Assembly (NCBI GenBank): GCA_963795715.1
Contig: CAWCIY010000003.1
Coordinates: 186,001 to 250,000, forward strand
Reading direction: 5' to 3'
From: JAFEDN01 sp963795715
GTDB taxonomy: Bacteria; Pseudomonadota; Gammaproteobacteria; Coxiellales; Coxiellaceae
Length of the DNA stretch: 64,000 nucleotides
Shown here in pieces: positions 16,740 through 28,022 of this stretch. The position numbers were made by a program, and so were the translations under genes. The notes under the pieces were generated by a model, which saw only the letters and a program-made list of their open reading frames with translations, was not told the DNA's origin and searched no databases. The first letter of the stretch is position 1, and every line of letters begins with the position of its first letter.

Positions 16740-19700
16740 TCAGCGCAATAGGTCTGGATTTACCAGTTCATTCGAATCTTCTTGGGGACTTATATCTTCA
16801 GCCAATACTAAATACATTGCCGGCACCACAAATAACGTAAATAGCGTTCCAATACTTATGCCCGAAGCGATCACCACACCTATGTTATATCGACTTACCG
16901 CACCTGCGCCCGCGGCTGTTATCAGTGGGATCACTCCTAAAACCATGGCAGCAGTAGTCATTAAGATCGGACGTAAACGAATACCAGCAGCCATTTCTAT
17001 GGCTTCCCGCTTATTTTTTCCTTCTTTTTGGAGATCGTTGGCGAATTGCACAATCAAAATACCATGCTTGCTGATCAATCCAATTAAAGTAACTAGACCT
17101 ACTTCGGTATAAATATTTAAACTGGCGCCGCCGATACTCATACTCACAAAAATCATGGCTCCGCAGATAGACATCGGTACACTAATCAATACAATGAATG
17201 GATCACGAAAACTTTCAAATAACGCGGCTAAAGCTAAATAAATAACGATTAAAGCAAAGAAGAAAGTGAGCACTAAAGTCCCACCTTCTTGTATATATTG
17301 CCGGGATTGAGCTGCATAATTAATTGGATAATCCGGGGTCATTACTCTCTTGGCAATTGTATTCAGTGTTTTTAATCCTTGTCCCTGAGTAATTCCAGGG
17401 GCCAAAATTGCAGAAATCGTCGCAGAATTTTGCTGTTGAAAATGATTAATACTTTCCGGCACCACCTGAGATTTAAATTTAACTACTGTGGATAACGGTA
17501 CCATGCCATTGTCAGTGCGAATATAATAATTTAAAATTTGATTGAAATTAAGCCGCTGCATCCGATTAACTTGGGGAATAACCTGGTAAGAGCGACCATC
17601 TAAACTAAAATAATTGATGTAGTTTTCGCCGAGACTAGAAGCTAAGACGTTACCTACCTGTTGCATAGTCAAACCCATTTGCGAAATTTTATCTCGATCT
17701 AATTCAATAGTGATTTGTTGCTTATCAATTTTAAGATCACTGTCTAAATATAAAAATTCGCCAGTTTTCCAAGCCTCTTGAATAACATCTTGAGCAATTT
17801 CATTTAAAGAAGCATAAGGGTTTGCAGTTTGAATCACAAACTGCACCGGCAAGCCATTACTGCCGCCAGGTAATGGCGGTAATTCAAAAGCCGCGGCTTT
17901 TATTCCGGAAATTTGATTCAATTGCTGCTGTGCTTGTGGCAACAATTGCCATTTCAGTTTGATTGCGCTTATCCCACGGCTTTAAAACTCCACCAACGAT
18001 ACTGGAATTAAAACCATTATTACCAACTAGTTCAAAGGTATGTGCGACCTGTGGCCAGGATAAGAAATTGGTAACCATTTTTTGTGAGAATAATGTAGTT
18101 TGTTCTAACGATGCGTTAGGTGCAGCGGTTATCTGCGAAATAATGACGCCCTGATCTTCAGTTGGTGCTAATTCAGAACTGGAAGTGGCATACAAAAAAT
18201 AAATGAGCCGTTAAAATTAAAACAGCAAATACCATAGTAACTGGCAAAAATTCTAAACTGCGATGTAGATATTTTTCATAAAAAATTCGCAAATTTTCAA
18301 ATTCGCGATTCAAAAATAAAATAAATTTATTCTTACTGCTCTCATCAGTATTCGCTTTTAACATTTTGGAACACATCATTGGCGATAATGTTAAAGCGAT
18401 AATGGCAGAAATAGTCACCGAGCCCGCCAGGGTAAAAGCAAATTCAGTAAATAATGCGCCGGTTAATCCGCCCATAAATCCAATCGGCAAATAGACCGCG
18501 ATTAATACCACAGTAATTGCCAAAATCGGATTAGCCAGTTCTCGTGCTCCTGAAATGGCGGCATCCACTGGTTTCATGCCGCTCTTCAATATGCCGCTCG
18601 ACATTTTCCACGACAATAATCGCATCATCCACCACTAAGCCAATGGCTAATACCAAAGCTAAAAACGTGAGTAAATTAATGGAATAATGTAATAGCAACA
18701 TCACAAAAAAAGCACCGATGAGCGATAACGGAATGGCGACCGAGGGAATAATTACCGAGCGAACAGATCCTAAAAACAAAAAAATGACTATAGTTACGAT
18801 AACCAATGCTTCCACCAATGATTTCACCACTTCCTTAATGGAACTGTGCATATAATCTGTGGCGTCATAAACAATTTTGGCATTCATTCCTTGCGGCAAT
18901 TGTTGCTGGATTCCAGGCATTACTTTTTTAATGGCATTAATGACGTTAAGTATATTCGCTTTAGGTGCTATCTGTATGCCGATATAAACTGCACCGCTTA
19001 TTATCAAAACTGACCAATGTATTATAATTTTGCGCACCCATAGTAACCGTGGCCTACATCTTTGATTCGCACAATGGCATTGGTATTATTGGTTTTAACA
19101 ATTAAATCTTCAAACTCTTTAACCGTATGTAGTCCGGTGGTGGCAGTCAAGATTAATCGTCATCATATTGCCGTCGGTGCGCCCTGCGGCTGAAATAAAA
19201 TCATTGGCAGCTAACACTTGGCTGATGTCCGCTGCCGTAACGCCCATAGCCGCCATCTTCATTGGATCCAGCCAAATGCGCATAGCGAATATTTGTTGCC
19301 CGAGAATTTGAGCGTTCTGCACACCGTTAAGGGCCTGCAGTTGCGGTTGTACAACTCGAACAAGATAATCGGTAATTTGATTATTGGCTAAAACATCACT
19401 ATAAAAAGCGATATACATGGAATCAATGGTTTCACCAATGGAAATCGACAAAGTGGGTTGTTGCGAAGCAGGAGGCAGTTGGTTCAGTACCGCATTAATT
19501 TTACTATTGATATCACTTAATGCTGCGTTGGAATCATAATTCAGTAATAAATTGACCGTAATGACGCTGCTGCTTTGATTGCTAGTAGAAGTCATATAAT
19601 CAATACCATTGGCTTGGGCAATTGAATTTTCCAAAGGTGTGGTAATAAAACCAGCAACAGTTTCAGGATCTGCGCCAATAAAATAAGTAGTGACTGTGAT

Positions 19701-19844
19701 AATAGCGTTTTCAGTAAAAGGAAATTGTCGTATCGGTAAAGAGCCGATTGAACGCAAACCTAAAACGAAAATCAATAAACTCACCACGGTTGCTAAAACG
19801 GGTCTGCGAATAAAAATATCGGTAATATTCTCATATCTGCTCAT
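16740..19844 (-). pseudogene. RND (HAE1-type) efflux pump gene, multiply frameshifted
   Basis: A proton-driven drug/metabolite pump of the inner membrane, read from 19844 (MSRYENITDIFIRRPVLATV) to 16740. The parts join as one RND protein only across at least five one-base indels, near 19.13, 19.05, 19.00, 18.57, 18.19 and 17.93 kb. Preserved features include the N-terminal transmembrane segment, LAIGLVVDDAIIVVENVERH (motif A region), LTLSPMMCSKML and the C-terminal membrane bundle. It overlaps the adaptor gene by 14 bp. With the adaptor also broken, the pump is probably dead, unless the local sequence is poor. Confidence 0.85.
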
Positions 19845-20991
19845 TGCCCACTTGCGGATTGGGATTATCGCTTGGCGTGATGTTATTATTAATAACTACT
19901 TGGCTACCGTTTTTCAATTTAATTTGACCACTGGTTACAACGTTATCCCCTTCTTTGAGGCCAGAAAGAATCGCTATCTGATTACCGCGTGAGGCTCCTA
20001 CTTTGACGAAGATCTGAGAAACTTTCAAAATGGCTTGTCCTTGTTGATCTTTTTTTCCAGTATCTTTTATCAGATATACAATCTCTCCATAAGGATTAAA
20101 GGTGACCGCGGTAATGGGTAAAGTTAATAATTTTAGTGGTGCACCGACAGTGACTATGACATCGGCAAACATACCCGGTAATAATTGTTTCTGAGGATTT
20201 TGCAAGGTGGCTTCTATGGAGACGTTTCGAGTCGTATTATCTACTACAGGATTGATGGCGTTAATTTTACCTGTAAAAACCGTGTTGGGAACAACATTGG
20301 TAGTCAGAGTAATGTTCTGACTTACTTGCACCTGCGGTTAATTTTGCTGCGGTAAGGTAAATTGTACATAAATAGGGTCCAAGGTTTGTAGACTGACAAT
20401 TTTATCGCCTGGATTGATATACTGACCCGGCATAATCAGAGAAATACCCAATCTGCCATTGAAAGGGGCGCGAATCATTTTTTTAGCGATAATTGAATTT
20501 TCCTGTTCTATGTTTGCCAATCCAAATTTCCAATTGGCATAATCCGTTTCTAGCTGTTGCTTGCTGACTGCGCCGATGGCGTATTGAGCTAGATCACGGT
20601 TGTATGTTGTGCGATATAATTCCGTTTGCGCTTGATAACCATGTAAAGCCGCAATTTCGGTATCAGGATTTAATTGCACTAACAAATCATTTTGCTTAAC
20701 CACATCGCCGTGTTTAAAATAAACCGCCCGTACTAGCCCGTTGATTTCACTGGTCACATCTACACCTAGAACCGGACTAAAACTACCGGTTGCTTTTAAT
20801 TGCTGGGGCCAATCTTGGTAAGCAGCCTTTGCTGAAGATACAGTGATAATTTGAACTTGATTTGCACTCATGGTTTTGTGCATTTTATGGTTTACTAAAG
20901 CTTTAAACCCAAAAATGGCTGCAAATATAATAAAAACAGCCAGAACCATGATCAACATCACTGTCCACATGTGCTTGCTGATTCTGGTCAT
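19831..20991 (-). pseudogene. RND periplasmic adaptor (membrane fusion protein) with internal stop
   Basis: The HlyD/AcrA-like link between pump and outer membrane channel. The frame starts at ATG 20991, overlapping the upstream channel gene by ATGA, with an N-terminal anchor (LIMVLAVFIIFAAIFGFKAL) and a lipoyl/hairpin region (GLVRAVYFKHGDVVKQNDLL). It is cut by an in-frame TAA at 20338-20340, between FTLPQQN and PQVQVSQNITL, with the frame otherwise unchanged on both sides. A single TTA to TAA change would explain this. Unlike the indels nearby, a nonsense substitution is not a typical homopolymer error. Confidence 0.85.
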
Positions 20992-22484
20992 GGCATTCTT
21001 TCCCATGGCAATAGCGTTCCTTCTGGATGGTATGCAGCATTCCACCAACCGCCGCCTAAGGCTTGGAATAAGGCTGCGGTATCTGCATATCGTTGCGCTT
21101 CCGCTCTGATACGACTGATGCTGGTTTGCTGATATTGTAATTGTGCATTTAGTAAAGACAAATAACTGATCGCTCCCAGCTTGTATTGTTTCCTAGCTAA
21201 TATAAAATTGGCCTGCGCGCTGTTTTCCGCTTGCGCTTCGGCACGCAAATTTTTAGCGTCAATCTCTAAAGCGTTTAAAGCATCTGCGACATTTTGAAAA
21301 GCTTGCAGCACCGTTTGCTGATATTGTGCCGCAGCTTGTGCATAAACTTCAATTGCAGCGCGCCGTTTAGCAATTAACGTTCCTCCCTCAAACAGAGGCT
21401 GCACGAGATTACCGCCATAGGCCCAGACACTATTGACACCATTGAATAAAGTGGAAAGCATAGTGCTAATCCAACCGTAATTGGCGGTCAGGGTAATTTG
21501 AGGGAAAAAATTAGCCGTGGCCACTCCTATTTGCGCACTGGCGGCATGCAGCAACGCTGAAGCCGCTTGGATATCCGGCCTTTGACAAACCCACTCCGAA
21601 GGAATACTGACCGGCAGTTCTTTAGGAAGTTTCAACTCGGTAAGATAAAATTTTGGCAACTCGCTTTCACTCGGTATTCTCCCTACTAAAGCAGCTAAAG
21701 CATCTCGATTCAAAGCCAAACTTTTTTGTAACGGCGGTAAGGTAGCGATGGTTTGAGATAATAGGGTAGATTGCGTCAGCACTTGGGATTTGTTGACACC
21801 GCCTAATTTAAATTGTTTCTCGATGATTTCTAACAGTTTCCTTTGTGCTTTTATTAGGCTCAATGTGGTTGCTATTTGCTCGCGCAAAGAAGCTTCAGTG
21901 ATGGCGGTAGTCACAATATTTGCAGTTAATGTTAAATAAGTAGCCTCCCATTCAAATTGCTCATAATCTACTTGCGCACCCAGCGCCTCAATTTGTCGTC
22001 GAATGCCGCCAAATAAATCAAATACATAGGAGACGTTGAAGGATACATTATAAAGACTTAATGTGGTGCTTGGCAGCATAGGTAAACCAAAAGTGGCCTG
22101 ATTAAACCTTTGTCGGGTAGCAGACGCGGCCAAACTGATCACTGGAAAAAGCTGCCCTTCTTCAGCGAGAAAATTTTGTCTTGCCTGATAAATGGCCGCT
22201 TGAGCGGCTGCTAAATTAGGACTATTTAAAATGCCTAATTCTACTAAATAATTTAAACTTTGAGAATGAAATAACGCCCACCATTCTGCCGGTATGTCAC
22301 GATCCCGCAATAACTTTTGGCTTTGGCCGCCTGAACTTGGTGCGCTAACAGTTTTCGTTGGTATAGGTTTTTCCGTGAAGCGATCGGCAACTGGCCGCGG
22401 CGGGGGACGGAAATCTGGACCAACCATACAACTGCTTAAGACGCAGCAAAGGCTTCCTATGAAAATCCTTTTGCAAAAATTCAT
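20988..22484 (-). CDS. RND efflux outer membrane lipoprotein (NodT/OprM family)
   Basis: The outer membrane factor of the tripartite pump. The lipobox is LSSC with acylated Cys19, followed by MVGPDFRPPP, the usual NodT-type start. Two OEP domains follow, including VSYVFDLFGGIRRQIEALGA and ANYGWISTMLSTLF. Length 498 is normal and the gene is intact, in contrast with the adaptor and pump downstream in the same operon. It could still work with another pump. Confidence 0.92.
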   Translation of the reverse strand: MNFCKRIFIGSLCCVLSSCMVGPDFRPPPRPVADRFTEKPIPTKTVSAPSSGGQSQKLLRDRDIPAEWWALFHSQSLNYLVELGILNSPNLAAAQAAIYQARQNFLAEEGQLFPVISLAASATRQRFNQATFGLPMLPSTTLSLYNVSFNVSYVFDLFGGIRRQIEALGAQVDYEQFEWEATYLTLTANIVTTAITEASLREQIATTLSLIKAQRKLLEIIEKQFKLGGVNKSQVLTQSTLLSQTIATLPPLQKSLALNRDALAALVGRIPSESELPKFYLTELKLPKELPVSIPSEWVCQRPDIQAASALLHAASAQIGVATANFFPQITLTANYGWISTMLSTLFNGVNSVWAYGGNLVQPLFEGGTLIAKRRAAIEVYAQAAAQYQQTVLQAFQNVADALNALEIDAKNLRAEAQAENSAQANFILARKQYKLGAISYLSLLNAQLQYQQTSISRIRAEAQRYADTAALFQALGGGWWNAAYHPEGTLLPWERMP

Positions 22485-22567
22485 CCATACTCCAACTATA
22501 AGAAATACCTAAACTTGGATATTATGCCATTAAAACCAATAGCTGCGAATAAGGAATAAATTGCTGC

Positions 22568-22770
22568 AGCAATTCCCGCTCTGCGGTCATTGCTTCCTGG
22601 TTTAAATCCGGAATCCTGGCAAAGCCAGGCTTCCGGAATGAAGGGAAAGGTCGCTCCGCTCGCATCGAACTTGCGATCCCTCATCAGGATGGGTTTTTTC
22701 TACGAAAAAATATTTTAGTATTCGAATTTAATGGCATCTTTTCAAGCAGTTATAACTCAGCGAGTTGCTG
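22568..22770 (+). repeat. Dispersed palindromic element, copy 3 (full length)
   Basis: 203 bp with flanks AAATTGCTGC (22558-22567) and AAATTGCTGT (22771-22780), a 9-of-10 target-site duplication. Stem 2 has 14-base arms 22607-22620 and 22624-22637 around AAA with one mismatch. The tail hairpin TTTTTCTACGAAAAA is at about 22695-22710, and the right end CAGCGAGTTGCTG closes at 22770. It lies between the 5' end of the outer membrane factor gene and the 3' end of the next gene. Confidence 0.88.
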
Positions 22771-22781
22771 AAATTGCTGTA

Positions 22782-23225
22782 CTAGGACGGATTGATTTCA
22801 CATCTTGAATAATAATCAAATAGTACACCCGTCTGATAAGGAGGAATATCCCCTATGTTCAAATTAATAGCACCTGAAGGGTCTGGATGGGGATCATTGA
22901 AATCATAAACAAGATGAGAATGCACTATGTCGTATTTGCATGTCAGATCTATTTGAGTATATTCGAAGTCAATTAAAAATGCGCCATATATGGAAAAGTT
23001 ATCTGATGATTTAATGGTACAAGTCAAATTCCCATTGATTGGTAAGTCCTTACTTGAACATTGCACAGTAGTTGTTTGAGGATCATTTATTTTTATATTC
23101 ATAATTATTACATTATGCGACAAACTATTATTGCTAAAGTTTGCAGTGTAAGTTGCTGCTTCGCTCATTCCTGCTAAGGATGCTAAAATTAGCATTGTTG
23201 AAAATTTAATTAATTGCTTTTTCAT
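22782..23225 (-). CDS. Small secreted protein, function unknown
   Basis: A 147-residue protein with a clear signal peptide (MKKQLIKFSTMLILASLAG, cleavage near SEA-ATY). The mature part is Asn/Thr-rich and beta-like, with five cysteines that could pair in the periplasm. GGAGG lies just before the ATG at 23225. No family is recognised. A similar-sized secreted Cys-containing protein lies at 28023-28385, but I see no convincing sequence match between them. Confidence 0.65.
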   Translation of the reverse strand: MKKQLIKFSTMLILASLAGMSEAATYTANFSNNSLSHNVIIMNIKINDPQTTTVQCSSKDLPINGNLTCTIKSSDNFSIYGAFLIDFEYTQIDLTCKYDIVHSHLVYDFNDPHPDPSGAINLNIGDIPPYQTGVLFDYYSRCEINPS

Positions 23226-23476
23226 TAAAATCCTCCATTAATTTTGTGAATTCGATATTAAAACGTTCTCAAGCCACTTCATCCAATTAAAAGGCTTGGG
23301 TGGTCTCTATTGTGAAGACTGTGAAATTGCTAAGCCCCAGCATCGGTTTATACGGAATCATTTTGTGGCGTTTGTGATTATGCCGCGAATCTTGATGAAG
23401 CACAAAAGCTTTGGGACTTGACCGCAAATTTAACTGGGTTAACACTTTTCTGTGAGCTATGACAAAGCATTAAATT
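23226..23476. other. Intergenic stretch without a recognisable gene
   Basis: No open frame of useful length. One plus-strand frame reads YCEDCEIAKPQHRFIRNH before stopping, possibly a remnant of a Cys-rich protein, but it has no start and no known match. Confidence 0.3.
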
Positions 23477-24388
23477 TTATCTCTTGCTTTCCTCAATAGG
23501 TAATTTCTCCTTATCAGAATTTATTTCTTTTAAGATATTGATGTCTACACCAGTTGTTTTAGCCACTAATTCAGGATTAACACCCTCCTGCAGTAAATTC
23601 CGAGCGATCGTCAGACTTTTATTGTATTCACCTACCTGTAAGCCCTCAAGTCTCCCTTCTTGTCTTCCTTCTTGTCGTAACATTTCCGCTATAGTCATAG
23701 CTCTGCCTCCTTCTGTGGGTAACTCCGAAGCTACTAATTTATGCAATTCCTGCAAATTACTCACTTCGCCTCTTTCATGTAAATAATACAATAAACTCAA
23801 AACCAAATCACCTCCCCGCTGCTTTTCTAAGATCTTTAATAAATCCATCATTTCTCTTAATGCCGGCAAAATATCTCGATCATAGACATGCTTCATCGCC
23901 AAACTCATCATCCCCGCCCACTGATATCGCCTGAGCTCCAGGTCAGAAATCTGATTCAGTTCCACCAATTGAAATGGCTGTAGGGCATAATGCTCGATGA
24001 GTTCCTGTGGCGCCTGGATTAAATCTTTTATGTCGCAAGAATAGTTCCAAGGCGACTGACCATTATAAAAAACGATTGAATAAACTAAGGGCACTACCCC
24101 GTATCTTTCCATATGCTGCTGCATAATGGCCGTTTCGTAAGATAAAACTCGCAGCGGCATCGCCTTTTGGGGCGTAGATTGGTGCTCTACCAACACTGCG
24201 ATATAAGAAGAAGTAGTTGAGTCTTCTTTTAACGGCGCTCGATACAACATATCCGTGATTTTGCTTTTCAAATTCACGCGATGGAACTTATCTTTGCAGA
24301 TTTCTAAACCATTCAAATCTAGAACGCGTAATAAAACAATCGGCAAATACTGTTTTAAAAATTCTTTGGCCACACGTAGATCCGACAT
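23477..24388 (-). CDS. Rpn-family recombination-promoting nuclease
   Basis: A PDDEXK-type protein of the Rpn/YhgA family (once called putative transposase). The nuclease core spans residues 1-110: DLRVAKEFLKQYLP, then SYIAVLVEHQST with the acidic Glu and the Q-S-T turn, then YSIVFYNGQSPW. The C-terminus has a short Gln-Glu-Gly-Arg repeat (RQEGRQEGRLEGLQVG), a variable tail common in this family. Relatives promote RecA-independent recombination and some act in phage defence. The gene is monocistronic and looks intact. Its presence fits a mobile or accessory region. Confidence 0.88.
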   Translation of the reverse strand: MSDLRVAKEFLKQYLPIVLLRVLDLNGLEICKDKFHRVNLKSKITDMLYRAPLKEDSTTSSYIAVLVEHQSTPQKAMPLRVLSYETAIMQQHMERYGVVPLVYSIVFYNGQSPWNYSCDIKDLIQAPQELIEHYALQPFQLVELNQISDLELRRYQWAGMMSLAMKHVYDRDILPALREMMDLLKILEKQRGGDLVLSLLYYLHERGEVSNLQELHKLVASELPTEGGRAMTIAEMLRQEGRQEGRLEGLQVGEYNKSLTIARNLLQEGVNPELVAKTTGVDINILKEINSDKEKLPIEESKR

Positions 24389-24543
24389 GGAACGAATAAA
24401 AAAAGAATCATGAGTTAAAATAATATTTCCTTGAAATAATTTCTTTACGAAGATTATCCTGGAAAAAAAATTTTGGCTATACCGGATTTTAAGGGTTATC
24501 GAATCTTTAAACCACGAAATTTAATGGCAGCATTAAATCTCTG

Positions 24544-25842
24544 CTAAACATGCTCTAATATTTTTTTGATCCAATCTAAATGCTTAGCCAAAGCGCCGGT
24601 ATTGGATAAGATTGCAGTACGGCCTTTTTCACCCATTTCCTGACCTTTCTTGGGATTTTCTAAAACAGATAATGTCGCCGAGGCAAGTGTTTGTGCATCA
24701 GTTATCTTTTCCGCGCCGCCAACTTGAAATAATAGCTTACTGATATCGACAAAGTTATGAAGTTGCGGCCCTGTGAAAACAGGTTTGCCTAAAATGGCTG
24801 GTTCAATTAAATTGTGCCCGCCTACAGGAACTAAACTTCCACCGACGAAAGTGGCATCCGCAGCCGCATAAAACAACATCAATTCGCCCATAGTATCACC
24901 CAATAAAATTGGCGTATCAGCTGACACCATATCCTTTAGACTTCGTTGAGCGACCGAATATCCTGCTTGTACACAGAGCTGCTTTACTTTAGCAAAACGT
25001 TCAGGATGCCTGGGCACTAAAACCAACAAAATATTTGGAAACTGCGCTTTTATTATTTGGAAAGCTTCTAAAATGACGCTTTCTTCGCCCTCATGAGTGC
25101 TGGCAGCCACCCATACCAGTCGCGATCCCCATTCGGTCCGAAAAGCTTGACCTCTCGCCATTAAATCTGCTGGAAGCTGAATATCAAACTTAATATTTCC
25201 GGTCACTTGTAAACGTTGATTATCTAATCCCAAAGCTAAAAACCGGTCTCCATCTAAAGAAGCTTGAGCAGCTACCAAGGTAAAACTATTCACCATTTCC
25301 GCTGCCAACGGCCCAATCCGCCGGTAACCACGGCAAGAACCCTCAGACAACCGAGCATTGGCCAACATTAATGGAATAGGGTGTGATCGGCATGCAGCCA
25401 ATAAATTCGGCCACAACTCGGTTTCTAAAATAATTCCCAGAACCGGATGAACACGAGCTAAAAAACGATGTACCGCATCCGGCAAATCATAGGGAGTATG
25501 GATCGCCGTGACTTTATCTCCAAAGCTTTTGCTCACCTGAGCAGCGCCGGTAGGAGTCGTGGAAGTCATCACTATCCGATAGTCGGGGTATTGCGCTAGT
25601 AAGGCTTTCACTAACGGAACAGCCGCTAAAGTTTCTCCCATAGAAACTGCATGAATCCAAATGACTTTGGGACAATCTATGGCTTTAAACCAGCCAAACC
25701 GTTCCCGCCAACGGGCGCGGTATTCTGGATTATAACGTACTGAGCGCCACCACATCCGTACTAAAAGTCCCGGTAGGGCCAAATAATACCCAACACTATA
25801 TATGTATCTTAATAAATTTGTGTAAAATGTTCTTTTCTTCAT
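24544..25842 (-). CDS. waaA: Kdo transferase WaaA
   Basis: Transfers Kdo sugars from CMP-Kdo to lipid IVA at the inner membrane in lipopolysaccharide synthesis. The N-terminal anchor is YIYSVGYYLALPGLLVRM, followed by the GT30 domain with the catalytic Glu in WIHAVSMGETLAAVPLVKAL and LETELWPNLL, and the C-terminal GT-B half with GGSLVPVGGHNLIEPA and FVGGS. 432 residues from ATG 25842 is the usual length. An in-frame ATG at 25878 is less likely. Confidence 0.95.
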   Translation of the reverse strand: MKKRTFYTNLLRYIYSVGYYLALPGLLVRMWWRSVRYNPEYRARWRERFGWFKAIDCPKVIWIHAVSMGETLAAVPLVKALLAQYPDYRIVMTSTTPTGAAQVSKSFGDKVTAIHTPYDLPDAVHRFLARVHPVLGIILETELWPNLLAACRSHPIPLMLANARLSEGSCRGYRRIGPLAAEMVNSFTLVAAQASLDGDRFLALGLDNQRLQVTGNIKFDIQLPADLMARGQAFRTEWGSRLVWVAASTHEGEESVILEAFQIIKAQFPNILLVLVPRHPERFAKVKQLCVQAGYSVAQRSLKDMVSADTPILLGDTMGELMLFYAAADATFVGGSLVPVGGHNLIEPAILGKPVFTGPQLHNFVDISKLLFQVGGAEKITDAQTLASATLSVLENPKKGQEMGEKGRTAILSNTGALAKHLDWIKKILEHV

Positions 25843-25852
25843 AGGAACTTTT

Positions 25853-26121
25853 ATGAAAGAATTTGTTACATTTCGCAAAATGATAACCCCCTGGTTGGTA
25901 CAATTCTATTTTGGTTAGCGATGATAATCTTTATCATCATCGCGGTTGTTGATATCATACACCATGTCCGCTGGCGTGTCGTGTTTGTGATTATCATCTT
26001 GGGGCCGTTGGCAACTCGGATCATCTGCGAGGTGCTTATTTTATTTTTTAGAATGAATGATAATTTAATCGCAATCAAAGAAAAACTAGGAAAAATCGAT
26101 GACCAAACCCAAATCCACTAA
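25853..26121 (+). pseudogene. DUF4282 membrane protein, frameshifted
   Basis: The start MKEFVTFRKMITPWLVQ (ATG 25853) and the rest (ILFWLAMIIFIIIAVVDIIH, then the signature LGPLATRIICEVLILFFRMN) lie in two frames. They join into one DUF4282-like protein if one A is restored near 25896 (VQ-ILFWLA). Two membrane segments and a short basic tail are visible. It ends at 26121, overlapping the start of parE by 23 bp. DUF4282 function is unknown. The upstream ATG lies 10 bp from the divergent waaA start. Confidence 0.7.
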
Positions 26122-28010
26122 CTATTCCGCCGAATCTATCGAGGTTTTAAGCGGCTTAGATCCAGTCCGTCGCCGTCCCGGCATGTATACCGACACCACT
26201 CGGCCAAATCATCTTGCCCACGAAGCGATTGATAACAGCGTGGACGAAGCCATTGCCGGTCACGCCGATCAAATTATCAGTCGAAGTGTACAAAGATGGG
26301 TCATTGGCGGTCATTGATAATGGCCGGGGTATGCCGGTCGACGTCCATCCTGAGCATAAAATTTCGGTGTGGAATTGATTTTTACCCGCTTACATGCCGG
26401 CGCCAAATTTTCTAATAAAAGTTATCAGTTTTCCGGTGGCTTGCACGGAGTGGGTATTTCAGTCGTTAATGCGCTTTCACAAAAATTAATCGTGCAGGTG
26501 AAAAGAGAAGGCCGTATTTATCAAATGGATTTTGCCAATGGTGAAAAAACCAGTGAATTAAAAGTCATAGGCGCCTGTCCTCCTCGGGAAAGCGGTACTT
26601 CAGTGCGTTTTTGGCCGGACGAAAAATATTTTGATAGCCCTAAATTCTCCATCACTGCTTTAAAACATAATTTACGGGCTAAAGCAGTGTTATGCCCAGG
26701 GTTGCGGATTCGTTTCTTTGACGAAAATACCAATGAAAGAATGGAATGGTTTTATGAGGCCGGTCTTAAAAGATTATCTCATCGATTGTATTGCCGATAG
26801 CTTGCATTTACCAGAAGAGCCTTTGATCGGCTCTTTCAAAGCGGAAGCCGAGCAAGTGGATTGGGCAGTAGTTTGGCTGCCAGAAGAAACCAGTAAAAAA
26901 ATTACTGAGAGTTATGTCAATTTAATTCCTACTATTCAAGGCGGCACCCATGTCAATGGTTTACGCAGTGGATTAGCAGAAGCGATGTATGAGTTTTGCG
27001 AAATCCACAAATTATTGCCCCGAGGAACTAAATTATCCGCGGACGATATTTGGGAGCCTTGCAGCTATGTGCTGTCAGTGAAAATTCAAGAACCGCAATT
27101 TGCAGGCCAAACTAAAGAAAAATTATCTTCTAGACAATGCGCCGCTTTTGTTTCTGGTGTAGTAAAAGATGCTTTCAGCCTATGGTTAAACCAAAACATT
27201 CAAGCCGGCAAGGAATTAGCGGAATTGGCTATTTTCAATGCGCAAAAACGTATGCAGCTCAGTAAAAAAGTCACTCGCAAAAAGATTACTGCAGGTCCGG
27301 CTTTACCTGGAAAATTGGCGGATTGCGCGCAACAAGACGTGAATATTTGTGAGCTATTTTTAGTGGAAGGTGATTCTGCCGGTGGTTCAGCAAAACAGGC
27401 ACGTGACCGGAATTTCCAAGCGATCATGCCGTTACGCGGTAAGATTTTAAATACTTGGGAAGTGACTTCCGATGAGGTTCTCGCTTCCCAGGAAATACAT
27501 GATATTGCTGTGGCTTTAGGTGTGGACCCTGGTTCGGACGATATCAGCGGATTACGTTATGGGAAAATTTGCATCTTGGCCGACGCCGATTCCGATGGTC
27601 TGCACATTGCCACTTTATTATGTGCTTTATTTTTGCGGCATTTTCCTGAATTGGTTGCCAAAGGCCATGTTCATGTCGCCATGCCCCCATTATATCGCAT
27701 TGATGTGGGCAAAGAAGTTTTTTATGCTTTGGATGATGAAGAAAAACAAGGCATTATTGACCGTATTTTGGCTGAAAAGAAAAAAGGTAAACCCAATATT
27801 CAACGGTTTAAAGGCTTGGGAGAAATGAATCCCATGCAATTGCGGGAAACCACTATGAATCCAGAAACCCGCCGTTTAGTACAATTGACGATTCGCCCCA
27901 ACGATAACAGCGCGCAAATTCTTGATATGCTATTCGCCAAAAAACGTTCTAGCGACCGCCGTAATTGGTTAGAAGAAAAAGGAGATTTAGCGGATTTGGC
28001 GGAAACATGA
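26099..28010 (+). pseudogene. parE: DNA topoisomerase IV subunit B, three frameshifts
   Basis: The ATPase/TOPRIM subunit of topoisomerase IV, which decatenates chromosomes. The N-terminus has EVLSGLDPVRRRPGMYTD, the ATP site AIDNSVDEAI, and GGLHGVGISVVNALS. The TOPRIM domain has LFLVEGDSAGGSAKQARD and the DADSDGLHIATLL acid pair, and the end is NWLEEKGDLAD. parE rather than gyrB is inferred from the 630-residue length and the RRPGMYTD and DADSDG contexts. Indels: one extra base near 26281, one missing near 26366, one extra A near 26773. From 26.78 kb to the stop the gene is clean. An essential gene is unlikely to be dead, so sequence error is possible. Confidence 0.9.
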
Positions 28011-28022
28011 TATAATTTTGGC

